In this document: piece after piece, positions 26,433-34,857 of the stretch
Layout of the letters: each line of letters begins with the position of its first letter
Numbering within the stretch: the first letter of the stretch is position 1
Source: UBA5195 sp034432755
GTDB lineage: Bacteria; Chloroflexota; Anaerolineae; Anaerolineales; Villigracilaceae
DNA length: 64,000 bases
Assembly (NCBI GenBank): GCA_034432755.1
Contig: DAOUBQ010000094.1
Span: forward strand, 1-64,000
Direction of reading: 5' to 3'
Position numbers and translations under genes: made by a program
Notes under the pieces: model-generated
Databases searched by the model: none
What the model saw: the letters and a program-made list of their open reading frames with translations, nothing else
Told to the model about the DNA's origin: nothing

Positions 26433-27860
26433 ATGAGCACCCAGAAAATAACCATTGAACCCGTTACCCGTATCGAAGGCCATGCCAAAGTCACCATCCG
26501 CATGAAGGAAGATGGCTCAGTGGAGCGCGCTTTCATGCACGTCAACGAATTTCGCGGATTTGAAAAATTCTGCGAAGGCCGCCTGTACTTCGAAATGCCC
26601 CAAATCACCCCGCGCATCTGCGGCATTTGCCCCGTCAGCCATCATCTGGCCGCCGCCAAAGCGGGCGACGCCCTGACCGGACAAACCCCGCCCCGCCCCG
26701 CCAGCCTGCTGCGCGAATTAATGCACATGGGGCAAATTATTCAGAGTCACGGGATGCACTTCTTCGAACTGGCCGGCCCTGACCTTCTGCTCGGCTTCGA
26801 TGCCGCGCCAGAAATCCGCAATGTGGTCGGGCTGATTGGCGCCGACCCCGGCCTGACCGTCAAAGCCGTCATGCTGCGCAAGTTCGGACAGGAAATTATC
26901 AAGACCCTGGGCGGGCGAAAAATCCATCCCACCTTTGCCGTCCCGGGCGGCGTGAACAAAGCTCTCAAGATCGAGGAACGCGATTCCATCCTGAAAGGCG
27001 TTGATTCCGCCATTGAGACCATCCAGGTCGGCCTGAAAATCATGAAAGACTGGGCGGCGGCCAACATGGAGGACATCAACAAGTTCGCCGTCTTCCAGAC
27101 CGGCTACTTTGGCCTGATTACCCCCGAAAACGGACTGGAACTCTACGAGGGCAACGTGCGCCTGGTTGACAAGACCGGCGCGGAACTGGAACGCTTCCCG
27201 ATTGCCAACTACCTCGATATCGTCCAGGAACATGTCGAACCCTGGTCGTATCTCAAATTCCCGTTCTACAAAAAAATGGGCTACCCGGATGGCGTGTACC
27301 GTGTTGGCCCACTGGGACGCCTGAACATCTCGGACAAAATCGATACCCCGCTGGCAAACGAGGAACTCAAGGTCTTCAAGTCGCTTAACGGCGGCAAGCC
27401 GGTCGAGAACACCCTCTACTACCACTATGCCCGGCTGATCGAAGCCCTGTTCGCCACCGAGCGCGTGCGCGTCTTGTGCGAGGATAAGGACATATTAAGC
27501 ACCGACATTCTCAACACCCGCAAGAACTACACCGGGCATGGTGTGGGCGTCATCGAAGCCCCGCGCGGCACGCTTATCCACGATTACACCGCCGACGAGC
27601 ATGGCAAACTGACCAAAGTCAATCTGATTGTCTCCACCGGCCACAACAACTGGGCCATGACCAACGCCGTTGATAGCGTCGCCAAAACCTACGTCAAAGG
27701 CCCGGATGTAACTGAGGGCATGTTGAACCGCGTCGAAGCCGCCATCCGCGCCTATGACCCGTGCCTGTCCTGCTCCACGCACGCCGTCGGCCAGATGCCA
27801 ATGATTGTGGACCTGCTTGGCCCGGAAGGCGAACTCATCAAGATCATCCGGCGCGAGTAA
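26433..27860 (+). CDS. hoxH: [NiFe]-hydrogenase large subunit (group 3, HoxH type)
   Basis: This 475-residue catalytic subunit has the two nickel-ligand motifs: L1 RICGICPVSHH (Cys63, Cys66) and L2 DPCLSCSTH (Cys444, Cys447). After His450 there is a 25-residue tail starting AVGQMP, the kind removed by a maturation protease; a candidate protease is encoded at 28612. The lack of membrane or Tat partners and the NuoEFG-like neighbours place it in the cytoplasmic NAD(P)-linked group 3, close to 3d. It should take up or evolve H2. Confidence 0.95.
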   Translation: MSTQKITIEPVTRIEGHAKVTIRMKEDGSVERAFMHVNEFRGFEKFCEGRLYFEMPQITPRICGICPVSHHLAAAKAGDALTGQTPPRPASLLRELMHMGQIIQSHGMHFFELAGPDLLLGFDAAPEIRNVVGLIGADPGLTVKAVMLRKFGQEIIKTLGGRKIHPTFAVPGGVNKALKIEERDSILKGVDSAIETIQVGLKIMKDWAAANMEDINKFAVFQTGYFGLITPENGLELYEGNVRLVDKTGAELERFPIANYLDIVQEHVEPWSYLKFPFYKKMGYPDGVYRVGPLGRLNISDKIDTPLANEELKVFKSLNGGKPVENTLYYHYARLIEALFATERVRVLCEDKDILSTDILNTRKNYTGHGVGVIEAPRGTLIHDYTADEHGKLTKVNLIVSTGHNNWAMTNAVDSVAKTYVKGPDVTEGMLNRVEAAIRAYDPCLSCSTHAVGQMPMIVDLLGPEGELIKIIRRE

Positions 27861-28007
27861 AACCGGTGCGTTGCGTCAGCGCTGGCCTGTCCTTGCCGCT
27901 CCATCGCCGACCGCCGGGCCGCGCTAACGCTTCCACCCCCCCCCGTTTTCTTGCCGCAACACAAACTGCATCGCAGCAGCCAACAGGAAAGCGGGCTTTT
28001 TTATCAA

Positions 28008-28035
28008 TTGATTCCGCACCAAAATGGCGTACAAT
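28008..28035 (+). promoter_or_regulatory. Promoter of the CBS/protease genes
   Basis: TTGATT (28008-28013), 16-base spacer, TACAAT (28030-28035) lies 46 bases before the CBS-protein ATG. A GC-rich stretch with a C9-10 run precedes it after hoxH. Confidence 0.6.
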
Positions 28036-28081
28036 TAAAACATCAGCCTCGCCCTATTCCCACAGAGAAAGGAAAACAGTT

Positions 28082-28528
28082 ATGCCAACTGTCCGAAGTA
28101 TGCTGGAAGAAAAAGGGGACGCCGCCATCCATTCGGTGGACTGTTCCGAGACCGTCTTTCACGCCCTGGAAGTAATGGCCGAACACAACATCGGTGCCGT
28201 AATGATTGCCGAAGGCGACCGCTACGTCGGCATTTTCACCGAGCGTGATTATGCCCGCAAAATTATCCTGAAAGGTCACGATTCCAGGACGACCCAAATG
28301 CGGGACATCATGACCTCCGAGTTGATTACGGTCAATCCCGATACATCCGCCGAACAGTGCATGGCTCTGATGACCAAGTATCACGTTCGCCACCTGCCGG
28401 TGGTCGAGGGCGGGCGCATCATTGGGCTTATCTCCATCGGCGATGTGGTCAAGCAGGTGATTGCCAACCGAGAAAGCACGATTGCGGAGTTGGAAAACTA
28501 CATTCTTGGCACCGGATACGGGCGCTAG
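28082..28528 (+). CDS. CBS-pair protein
   Basis: This 148-residue protein consists of a tandem CBS pair: MPTVRSMLEEKG..., IGAVMIAEGDRYVGIFTERDYARKI and MRDIMTSELITVNPDTSAEQCMALM, HVRHLPVVEGGRIIGLISIGDVVK. It lacks other domains, so it likely works as an adenylate-binding regulator. The internal ATG with AAGGA upstream is chosen; the frame is open further upstream. It lies between hoxH and the protease gene, with its own promoter. Confidence 0.9.
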   Translation: MPTVRSMLEEKGDAAIHSVDCSETVFHALEVMAEHNIGAVMIAEGDRYVGIFTERDYARKIILKGHDSRTTQMRDIMTSELITVNPDTSAEQCMALMTKYHVRHLPVVEGGRIIGLISIGDVVKQVIANRESTIAELENYILGTGYGR

Positions 28529-28532
28529 ATTA

Positions 28533-28596
28533 AACGTCCCGAAAGTTTTGCGCGCCCACGCTTTGCGCGCGAGGAAGCCTTCGGGATGTTCTTTTT
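28533..28596 (+). terminator. Terminator of the CCCGAAGG/CCTTCGGG family
   Basis: AACGTCCCGAAAG (28533-28545) pairs with CTTCGGGATGTT (28579-28590), followed by CTTTTT. The GCGC-rich loop may fold further. It separates the CBS gene from the protease gene, although readthrough is possible since the protease has little room for a promoter. Confidence 0.6.
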
Positions 28597-28611
28597 ACGA
28601 GGCATCGCAGC

Positions 28612-29091
28612 GTGAATCGCACCCTGATACTTGGTTACGGCAATCCCGACCGGCAGGATGATGGCGTGGCCTGGCACATCCAGCGCGCCCTGGCATTGGA
28701 ACTGGGCCTGCCCGCGCCTGATTCTTACGAAGACGAATTCCCAATTAACGGTACGCTGGATTTTGAATTCCACCTGCAGTTGACCCCCGAAATGGCCGAG
28801 GACATCGCCGCGTATGAGCGCGTCTGTTTTGTAGATGCCCATACGGGCAACATACCGACGGAAGTACAACTGATTCCTGTCGAAAGCGCGTTTCAGCGCT
28901 CGCCGTTTACCCATCACCTGACGGCGCAGTCGCTGCTCTCGATGTGCGAAACACTCTACGGGAAGAAGCCCGAAGCGGTGCTCCTGTCAGCACGCGGGTA
29001 CCGGTTCGAGTTCGAGCGGGAACTCTCTCGCGAAACGGGAGCACTCGTCCCCCAGGCGGTGGGCTTGATCAAAAATTGGCTGGAAGCGTAA
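28612..29091 (+). CDS. Hydrogenase maturation protease
   Basis: This 159-residue protein belongs to the HycI/HoxW family: LILGYGNPDRQDDGVAWHI at the N terminus holds the first Ni-contacting acid (D17-ish), and CFVDAHTGN and HHLTAQSLL supply the other conserved Asp/His. It would remove the C-terminal tail of HoxH after nickel insertion. It starts with GTG or, less likely, a later start. It is the last gene of the hydrogenase region; hyp genes are not in the window. Confidence 0.88.
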   Translation: MNRTLILGYGNPDRQDDGVAWHIQRALALELGLPAPDSYEDEFPINGTLDFEFHLQLTPEMAEDIAAYERVCFVDAHTGNIPTEVQLIPVESAFQRSPFTHHLTAQSLLSMCETLYGKKPEAVLLSARGYRFEFERELSRETGALVPQAVGLIKNWLEA

Positions 29092-29104
29092 TTCCACGAA
29101 CAAT

Positions 29105-29131
29105 GTAGTGCAAGATGAGATCTTGCGCTAC
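29105..29131. repeat. 27-base palindrome (GTAGTGC..GCGCTAC)
   Basis: GTAGTGCAAGAT and ATCTTGCGCTAC flank a 3-base loop, with one mismatch; the pairing extends outward through CGAACA/TGTTCG. It matches the design of the palindrome at 15162 while its core differs. Confidence 0.7.
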
Positions 29132-29201
29132 TGTTCGAAAACTTGCTCGGCAACGCAATCAAATACACCCTTCCGCTCAGCGCGATAATGAGTTCTTCTC
29201 T

Positions 29202-29233
29202 CCCCTGCCGGCTCTTGCCAGCGGGGATTTTTT
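29202..29233 (+). terminator. Rho-independent terminator after the protease gene
   Basis: CCCCTGCCGG (29202-29211) pairs imperfectly with CCAGCGGGG (29218-29226), followed by ATTTTTT. Confidence 0.65.
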
Positions 29234-29396
29234 GCGTTAGGAGTACCCATTGGGGTCATTTCGACTTTCGTGAACCGACCAAGATGACCTTTTTGGGTAA
29301 TGCCTGAGAAGCGCAGAATTCTCCGTATGGGTAATTTCCTCCGCCAGGCCGATTCCGTACAATGCAACCAATCAAATACAAAAAGGAGAGAGCCTT

Positions 29397-30782
29397 ATGA
29401 AAATCAACCTGCTGAAAAGCCTCAAGTGGACGCGCTGGGTGTTGCTCCCGGCCATCGTCGCGGTTTCGCTGCTCACAGTCACGCCGGCTTACGCCCAGGA
29501 ACCGGACCCAATTGCCGAGTTGACGCGCGGCCTGAACACCACCTGGGTACTGGTAGCAGCCTTCCTGGTGTTCTGGATGCAAGCCGGTTTTGCCTTCCTC
29601 GAGGCCGGTCTCACCCGTGCCAAAAACACCACCAACATCCTGTTCAAAAACGTCATAGACTTCGTCTTTGCCTCGCTCGCATTTTGGGCAATGGGCTATG
29701 CCCTGATGTTTGGCACCTCGGCGGGCGGCTGGCTAGGGACAAGTGGATTCTTCATTAGCGGCGGCGAGGATGTGGCCGACCTGCCCGTGATGGCGTTTTG
29801 GTTCTTCCAACTGGTCTTCGCCGGAACCGCCGCCACCATCGTCTCCGGCGCCATGTCTGAACGCACGCGCTTTGTCTCCTACCTGGTCTACAGCGTGCTG
29901 ATTACGGCCATTATCTACCCCATCGCCGGGCATTGGATGTGGGGAGGCGGCTGGCTGGCAACCCTACCCTTCGGCGGTGGTTTCAAAGATTTCGCCGGCT
30001 CAACCGTCGTTCACAGTGTCGGCGGCTGGCTGGCCCTGCTGGGAACAATTGCCCTCGGCCCGCGCATTGGCCGCTTTGCCAAAGATGGCACGCCCAAAGC
30101 CATTCCCGGTCACTCCATTTCGATGGCGACCCTGGGCGTTTTCATCCTGTGGATGGGTTGGTTTGGCTTCAACCCCGGTAGCCAGCTGGCTATTCACGGC
30201 GGAAATGCCGATGCAGTGGCGCTGGTCGCTGTCAACACCAACCTGGCTGCCGCAACCGGCGCATTAGTCGCCCTGATTTTGACCTGGGCCTTCGTGGCAG
30301 GCAAACCAGACCTGGGCGCCACGCTCAACGGCGCGCTGGCCGGGCTGGTGGCAATTACCGCGCCTTGCGCCTTCGTCACCCCGGCTGCATCTATCGTCAT
30401 TGGCGCAATTGGCGGCGCAATTGTAGTCTACGGAGCAATCCTGCTAGAAAAACTCAAAATAGATGACCCCGTCTCGGCGGTGCCGGTGCATCTGATGAAT
30501 GGCATTTGGGGCACGCTAGCAGTGGGCATCTTTGCCACCGAGGGCGGAGTAACCGGCCTGATTGCCGGCAACGGCGGGCAGCTCATTGCTCAAATGATTG
30601 GTGTGCTGGCGGTGGGCGCGTGGTGCCTGGTAACCGGCTACCTGTTGTTCTTCGTCCTGCTCAAAGGCGTGGTCGGTCTGCGCATCTCCAGAGATGAGGA
30701 ATTCAAAGGACTCGACTTTGAGGAACACGGTACCGAAGCCTACCCCGGCGATGTGGTCAGTTCACCGGCTGGCGCCGATTAG
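29397..30782 (+). CDS. amt: Ammonium transporter
   Basis: This 461-residue Amt/Mep/Rh protein begins with a signal-like segment (LPAIVAVSLLTVTPAYAQEPDP), followed by about eleven membrane helices. Family landmarks are FWMQAGFAFLEAG, KNTTNILFKNVIDF, GHWMWGGGWLA and DFAGSTVVHSVGGW, with FHGxxG-like HLMNGIWGTLA carrying a pore histidine. The C-terminal tail LRISRDEEFKGLDFEEHG is the part that contacts GlnK in relatives, but no glnK gene is adjacent. It is controlled by the same operator motif as glnA. Confidence 0.96.
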   Translation: MKINLLKSLKWTRWVLLPAIVAVSLLTVTPAYAQEPDPIAELTRGLNTTWVLVAAFLVFWMQAGFAFLEAGLTRAKNTTNILFKNVIDFVFASLAFWAMGYALMFGTSAGGWLGTSGFFISGGEDVADLPVMAFWFFQLVFAGTAATIVSGAMSERTRFVSYLVYSVLITAIIYPIAGHWMWGGGWLATLPFGGGFKDFAGSTVVHSVGGWLALLGTIALGPRIGRFAKDGTPKAIPGHSISMATLGVFILWMGWFGFNPGSQLAIHGGNADAVALVAVNTNLAAATGALVALILTWAFVAGKPDLGATLNGALAGLVAITAPCAFVTPAASIVIGAIGGAIVVYGAILLEKLKIDDPVSAVPVHLMNGIWGTLAVGIFATEGGVTGLIAGNGGQLIAQMIGVLAVGAWCLVTGYLLFFVLLKGVVGLRISRDEEFKGLDFEEHGTEAYPGDVVSSPAGAD

Positions 30783-30840
30783 CGAACAAAACATTCTCTT
30801 GGATGAAAGACGGATGTAGCAAAGCGGGCAACCCCGCGCA

Positions 30841-30873
30841 AAATACCGGCATAGCTGAGTGCCGGTATTTTTT
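30841..30873 (+). terminator. amt terminator
   Basis: AAATACCGGC (30841-30850) and GCCGGTATTT (30861-30870) are perfect complements around ATAGCTGAGT, followed by TTT. Confidence 0.85.
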
Positions 30874-30885
30874 CTGCCAGAAAAA

Positions 30886-30929
30886 TACCCATTTGGGTAA
30901 TGGACGCCTCACCCTCCGGCTCATATAAT
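30886..30929 (+). promoter_or_regulatory. glnA promoter with TACCCATTTGGGTA operator
   Basis: The perfect palindrome TACCCA-TT-TGGGTA (30886-30899) ends one base before a -35-like TGGACG (30901-30906); after 17 bases comes TATAAT (30924-30929). The motif half GGGTAAT lies exactly 22 bases before the -10 element, as it does in front of amt. Confidence 0.65.
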
Positions 30930-30981
30930 CACAACGAACTTGCAAAACGAAATCAATCCATTCCACGCAAGGAGAGAGACA

Positions 30982-32394
30982 ATGGCTAAAACAGTTGCAG
31001 ATGCGCTCGAACTGGCAAAGAGCGTCAAAATGGTGGATATTCGCTTCACCGACCTGCCGGGGCAGTGGCAGCACTTCACCGTTCCCGTGCGCCGCCTCAA
31101 CGCGGAATTTTTCGAGGAGGGCATCCCCTTTGATGGCTCATCGATTCGCGGATTCCAGGAAATCCATGAATCGGACATGCTGCTCAAGCCCGACCCCGAA
31201 ACCGCATTCATTGACCCAGTCGCCAATATCCCAACCCTGGTGCTGACCTGCGACGTGTACGACCCAATTACCCTGCAGCCCTACGCCCGCGACCCGCGCT
31301 TCGTGGCCCGCAAAGCCGAAGCCTACCTGAAGCAGACCGGCATCGCCGACACCGCCTTCTTTGGCCCAGAAGCGGAATTCTTCATCTTCGATAACGTCCG
31401 CTATAGCAGCGGCACGCAGGAATCTTTCTATTATATTGACAGCGAAGAAGGCTGGTGGAACAGCGGCCGCGCCGACAGGCAAAACTACGGCGGACAGATT
31501 TCTCCCAAGCGTGGCTACTTCCCCGTCCCACCCGCCGACACGCTTCAGGATGTGCGCTCTAAGATTGTGATGGCGCTCGAAGACGCCGGCGTGCCGATGG
31601 AAGTCCACCACCACGAAGTTGCCACCGCCGGGCAATCTGAATTAGGCATGCGCTTCAACACCTTAACCCGCATGGCCGACCAACTTCTGCTCTACAAATA
31701 CATTGCCAAAAACGTCGCCCGCCAAAACGGCAAGACCGTCACATTCATGCCCAAACCGCTCTTTGGCGATAACGGCTCCGGTATGCACGTCCACTCCTCG
31801 CTGTGGAAGGGCGATACCAACGTCTTTTACGACGCTTCCGGCTACGCGGGGCTGTCGGATACCGCCAAGTTTTACATCGGCGGCCTGCTCAAGCATGCTC
31901 CCGCTCTGCTGGCGCTAACCTCGCCTTCGACGAACTCCTTCCGCCGCCTGGTGCCGGGCTTTGAAGCGCCCGTCAACCTGGCCTACTCACAGCGAAACCG
32001 CTCGGCCATCTGCCGCATCCCAGTCACCAAGAGCAGCAAAGCCAAGCGCGTCGAATTCCGCGCCCCAGACCCCTCCAGCAACCCCTACCTGTGCTTCTCG
32101 GCCATCCTGATGGCCGGGCTGGATGGCATCCAAAACCGCATAGACCCGGGCAACCCGCAAGACAAAGACCTGTACGACCTGCCCGCCGAAGAAGCGAAGT
32201 TAATCAAACAAGTTCCCGGCTCGCTAAGCGAAGTGTTAGACGCGCTCGAAGCCGACCATGAATTCCTGCTCAAAGGCGACGTATTCACTGCCGAATTGCT
32301 CGAAGCCTACATCGAGTACAAACGCACAATGGAAGTTGACCCGGTGCGTCTGCGCCCAACTCCATACGAATTCACGCTCTACTTCGACATTTAG
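30982..32394 (+). CDS. glnA: Glutamine synthetase type I
   Basis: This 470-residue GSI makes glutamine from glutamate, ammonia and ATP. Landmarks are FDGSSIRGF, EAEFFIFD, NGSGMHVHSSLWK, KPLFGDN and NRSAICRIP. The segment DKDLYDLPAEEA carries the tyrosine that is adenylylated in GSI-beta enzymes. ATG at 30982 has a GGAGAGAG site. No regulator gene is adjacent. Together with amt it forms an ammonium assimilation unit. Confidence 0.97.
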   Translation: MAKTVADALELAKSVKMVDIRFTDLPGQWQHFTVPVRRLNAEFFEEGIPFDGSSIRGFQEIHESDMLLKPDPETAFIDPVANIPTLVLTCDVYDPITLQPYARDPRFVARKAEAYLKQTGIADTAFFGPEAEFFIFDNVRYSSGTQESFYYIDSEEGWWNSGRADRQNYGGQISPKRGYFPVPPADTLQDVRSKIVMALEDAGVPMEVHHHEVATAGQSELGMRFNTLTRMADQLLLYKYIAKNVARQNGKTVTFMPKPLFGDNGSGMHVHSSLWKGDTNVFYDASGYAGLSDTAKFYIGGLLKHAPALLALTSPSTNSFRRLVPGFEAPVNLAYSQRNRSAICRIPVTKSSKAKRVEFRAPDPSSNPYLCFSAILMAGLDGIQNRIDPGNPQDKDLYDLPAEEAKLIKQVPGSLSEVLDALEADHEFLLKGDVFTAELLEAYIEYKRTMEVDPVRLRPTPYEFTLYFDI

Positions 32395-32439
32395 TTGCCC
32401 ATCTTCTTCTCCTTCCTTAGCTGTAGCCCCTGCTCTACA

Positions 32440-32494
32440 GACCGCCGACAACTGACCGCTGACCATTTTGGCCTGCCGTCAGCGGTCGGCGGTC
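32440..32494. repeat. Interrupted hairpin after glnA
   Basis: GACCGCCG and ACCGCTGAC (32440-32463, with a 7-base bulge) pair with GTCAGCGGT and CGGCGGTC (32478-32494). It may end the glnA transcript, though no T-run follows. Confidence 0.6.
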
Positions 32495-32550
32495 GAACAT
32501 CCTTGAATAATACACGATGTATAATGCAGAAAACAAACCGAGATATATTG

Positions 32551-34857
32551 ATGAATATCCAGGACAGCCACCCGCCAGGAGAAACCACCCCGCCCCTGCC
32601 GCGCCGCTTTGCCGGGCTGCTCGAAGCGCTCGCCAGCCTGAATCAGATTAGCGGCGCGATTAACCGCATCGGCTCGGCTGACGTTATCAGCAGCGCAGAC
32701 AGCCTGCAGCTGATTGTCGAAAGCGCCATTCGCGTCGTGCCGGGTTCCTCGGCGGTGATTTACACCTACGATGAGACACGCGGCCTCTTCGAGCGCGAAT
32801 CGCGCGTTTCGGCTTCCCCTGGTTCTCCGGCAGTGAAACTGCGACATGATGAACTGCGGCAAAGCGACGACTTTCCCCGCCCCAATGGCATCGGCGCGCG
32901 CGCCATCCAGCAACGGCGGGGACTGGTTTCTTACGAACAACCCGACCTGGACGTTCACCCCTACCATGCCGCGCAGGGCGTGCGGGCGGTGGGCTGTTTC
33001 CCACTCATCGTGGCCGAGCAGGCAGTGGGAGTGTTGTACGTCTACCTGCGCGAGGAACGCCCCTTCACCCGCCTTGAACTGCTCATGCTCGAAAACTTCG
33101 TCCACCAGGCCGCCATGGCCATTTATCACACCCGGCGGCTTTCAGCCATGCGCCGCGACTTGTCCCGCAAGGAGGACGAACTCAACCGCCTGCATCGCGC
33201 CGGAATGCTGATTTCCTCGCGGCTACGGCTCGAAGAGACCCTCGAATCCATCCTGCAACTGGCTCTGGATGTGACTAACGCCCACTACGGCATCTTCCGC
33301 CTGCTCGATAAAAGCGGTGAAAACCTGGTCACGCGCGCCTACGCCGGAGACGCCCTGACCCGCCCCAAAATCGAAACGCTGCCGCTCAGCGCCCAAAGCG
33401 TCATGGGACACGTCGCCCGCAGCCGCCAAACCATCCTCATCCCCGATTTGCTGGCTAACCCCTGGGCAGGCATCTACTATCCGCTCGACGCCGATTTACA
33501 AATGCGCTCTGAGCTGGCCGTGCCGCTCATCAACGCCAGCGGGAGGCTAGAAGGCGTCCTCAACCTCGAAAGCCCCGAACCGGGCGCCTTCGATGAACAC
33601 GACAGCCACATCCTGCAATCGCTTGCCACCTATGCCGTCATCGCCATTCAGGAAGCGCGCCTGCTCGACGTTTTGCAGGAAGTGGCCCGCCAGATTTTCT
33701 CGCAACCCTGCCAGCAAGTGCTGGACCATCTAGCCGAAGTGGCCTGCGACCTGTTGAACGCCTCGGCTAGCGCGCTATGGCTGCTCAGGGAAGGCGAGCT
33801 CGCCCTGGCTGCTTCCAGCGGCGGCTATACCCACAGCGACCGGATTCCGCTGGAGGGGAGTCTCACCGGCCAGGCAATTTTAATGAAAGAAGTCGTCATT
33901 GCCGACGATGTGCGGGGCGACCCGCGTTTTCATCGCCAAGACCTGGCCCAATCCCAACACTGGGCGCGCGCCCTGATTGTGCCGCTGCTGGCCGGAGACG
34001 AGGGCCAACCGCTGGGCGCATTCGGCGTCTATAGCGCCGCGCCAGAGACCGGGCGGTTCATCGAATCGGATTGGGACAAAAAAGTGCTGACCTTCCTGGC
34101 GCATTATGCCACCCTGGCCCTCCAAAACGAGAGCCGCCAGCAAGCCCTGCGCGCCGCCCAGGAACAGCGTTCGGTGGCCGAAACCTTCGCCGCTATCGGT
34201 GATATTGCCTCCAACCTGTTGCATCACCTGAATAACAAAGTCGGCACCATCCCGGTACGGGTCCAGAGCGTGCAGGATAAATGCGCGCCCGCACTGGAAG
34301 CCGACCCCTACCTGGCCCACAACCTGGCCGAAATCGAACGCTGCGCCATGGAAGCCATGCAAACCGTGCGCGACAACCTCTCACACCTGCGTCCCATCCG
34401 GCTCGAACCGGTCTACGTTGCCGCGCGCCTGGCCGAAGCCCTCAACGCTGCCCACCTGCCGCCTGGCATCCAGGTGCGCACGAAAGGCCTCGACCGTCTG
34501 CCGGTCGTCATGGCCGGCGGACAAAGCCTGACGTTTGTCTTTACCAACCTGCTCGAAAACGCCGCAGACGCCATGCGCGGTCAGGGCGTCATCGAAATTC
34601 GCGGGCACTCCGGCGAAAATTGGGTCGAAATCACCGTCAGCGACAGCGGCCCCGGCATCCCGCCCGAACTGCACGAGCGCATCTTCGAGCTCCACTACTC
34701 CGGGCGGGCCACGTCCCGGCCCGGCAAACTTGGCTTCGGCCTGTGGTGGGTCAAAACGCTGATGACCCGACTGGGCGGCTCGGTCAGCATCGAAAGCGAA
34801 GGAAAGAGCGGCGCCACCTTCCGCCTGCGCCTGCCGCGCATCCAGGAGAAACCATGA
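32551..34857 (+). CDS. Cytoplasmic GAF-domain sensor histidine kinase
   Basis: The protein of about 768 residues (from this ATG) has three GAF-like regions (about 30-200, 220-390 and 400-570), then a kinase core. The H-box is LLHHLNNKVGTIPVR, the N-box FTNLLENAADAM, with DSGPGIP and GFGLWWVKTLM. No membrane helix is seen, so the signal is probably cytosolic. The start is uncertain: ATG at 32524 is also in frame, but it overlaps a TATAAT (32520-32525) that could be the -10. Its stop overlaps the response regulator gene (ATGA). Confidence 0.88.
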   Translation: MNIQDSHPPGETTPPLPRRFAGLLEALASLNQISGAINRIGSADVISSADSLQLIVESAIRVVPGSSAVIYTYDETRGLFERESRVSASPGSPAVKLRHDELRQSDDFPRPNGIGARAIQQRRGLVSYEQPDLDVHPYHAAQGVRAVGCFPLIVAEQAVGVLYVYLREERPFTRLELLMLENFVHQAAMAIYHTRRLSAMRRDLSRKEDELNRLHRAGMLISSRLRLEETLESILQLALDVTNAHYGIFRLLDKSGENLVTRAYAGDALTRPKIETLPLSAQSVMGHVARSRQTILIPDLLANPWAGIYYPLDADLQMRSELAVPLINASGRLEGVLNLESPEPGAFDEHDSHILQSLATYAVIAIQEARLLDVLQEVARQIFSQPCQQVLDHLAEVACDLLNASASALWLLREGELALAASSGGYTHSDRIPLEGSLTGQAILMKEVVIADDVRGDPRFHRQDLAQSQHWARALIVPLLAGDEGQPLGAFGVYSAAPETGRFIESDWDKKVLTFLAHYATLALQNESRQQALRAAQEQRSVAETFAAIGDIASNLLHHLNNKVGTIPVRVQSVQDKCAPALEADPYLAHNLAEIERCAMEAMQTVRDNLSHLRPIRLEPVYVAARLAEALNAAHLPPGIQVRTKGLDRLPVVMAGGQSLTFVFTNLLENAADAMRGQGVIEIRGHSGENWVEITVSDSGPGIPPELHERIFELHYSGRATSRPGKLGFGLWWVKTLMTRLGGSVSIESEGKSGATFRLRLPRIQEKP

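Larger units (their letters stand above)
29092..29396 (+). promoter_or_regulatory. 305-bp gap: terminators, then the amt promoter with repeated operator
   Basis: A palindrome at 29105-29131 and a G/C hairpin with T-run at 29202-29233 close the protease transcript. Three copies of a TACCCATTTGGGTA-like motif follow: 29244-29257 (12 of 14 matches), 29286-29299 (11) and 29320-29333 (10). A -10 element TACAAT lies at 29358-29363. The amt ribosome-binding site is AAGGAGAGAG. Confidence 0.65.
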
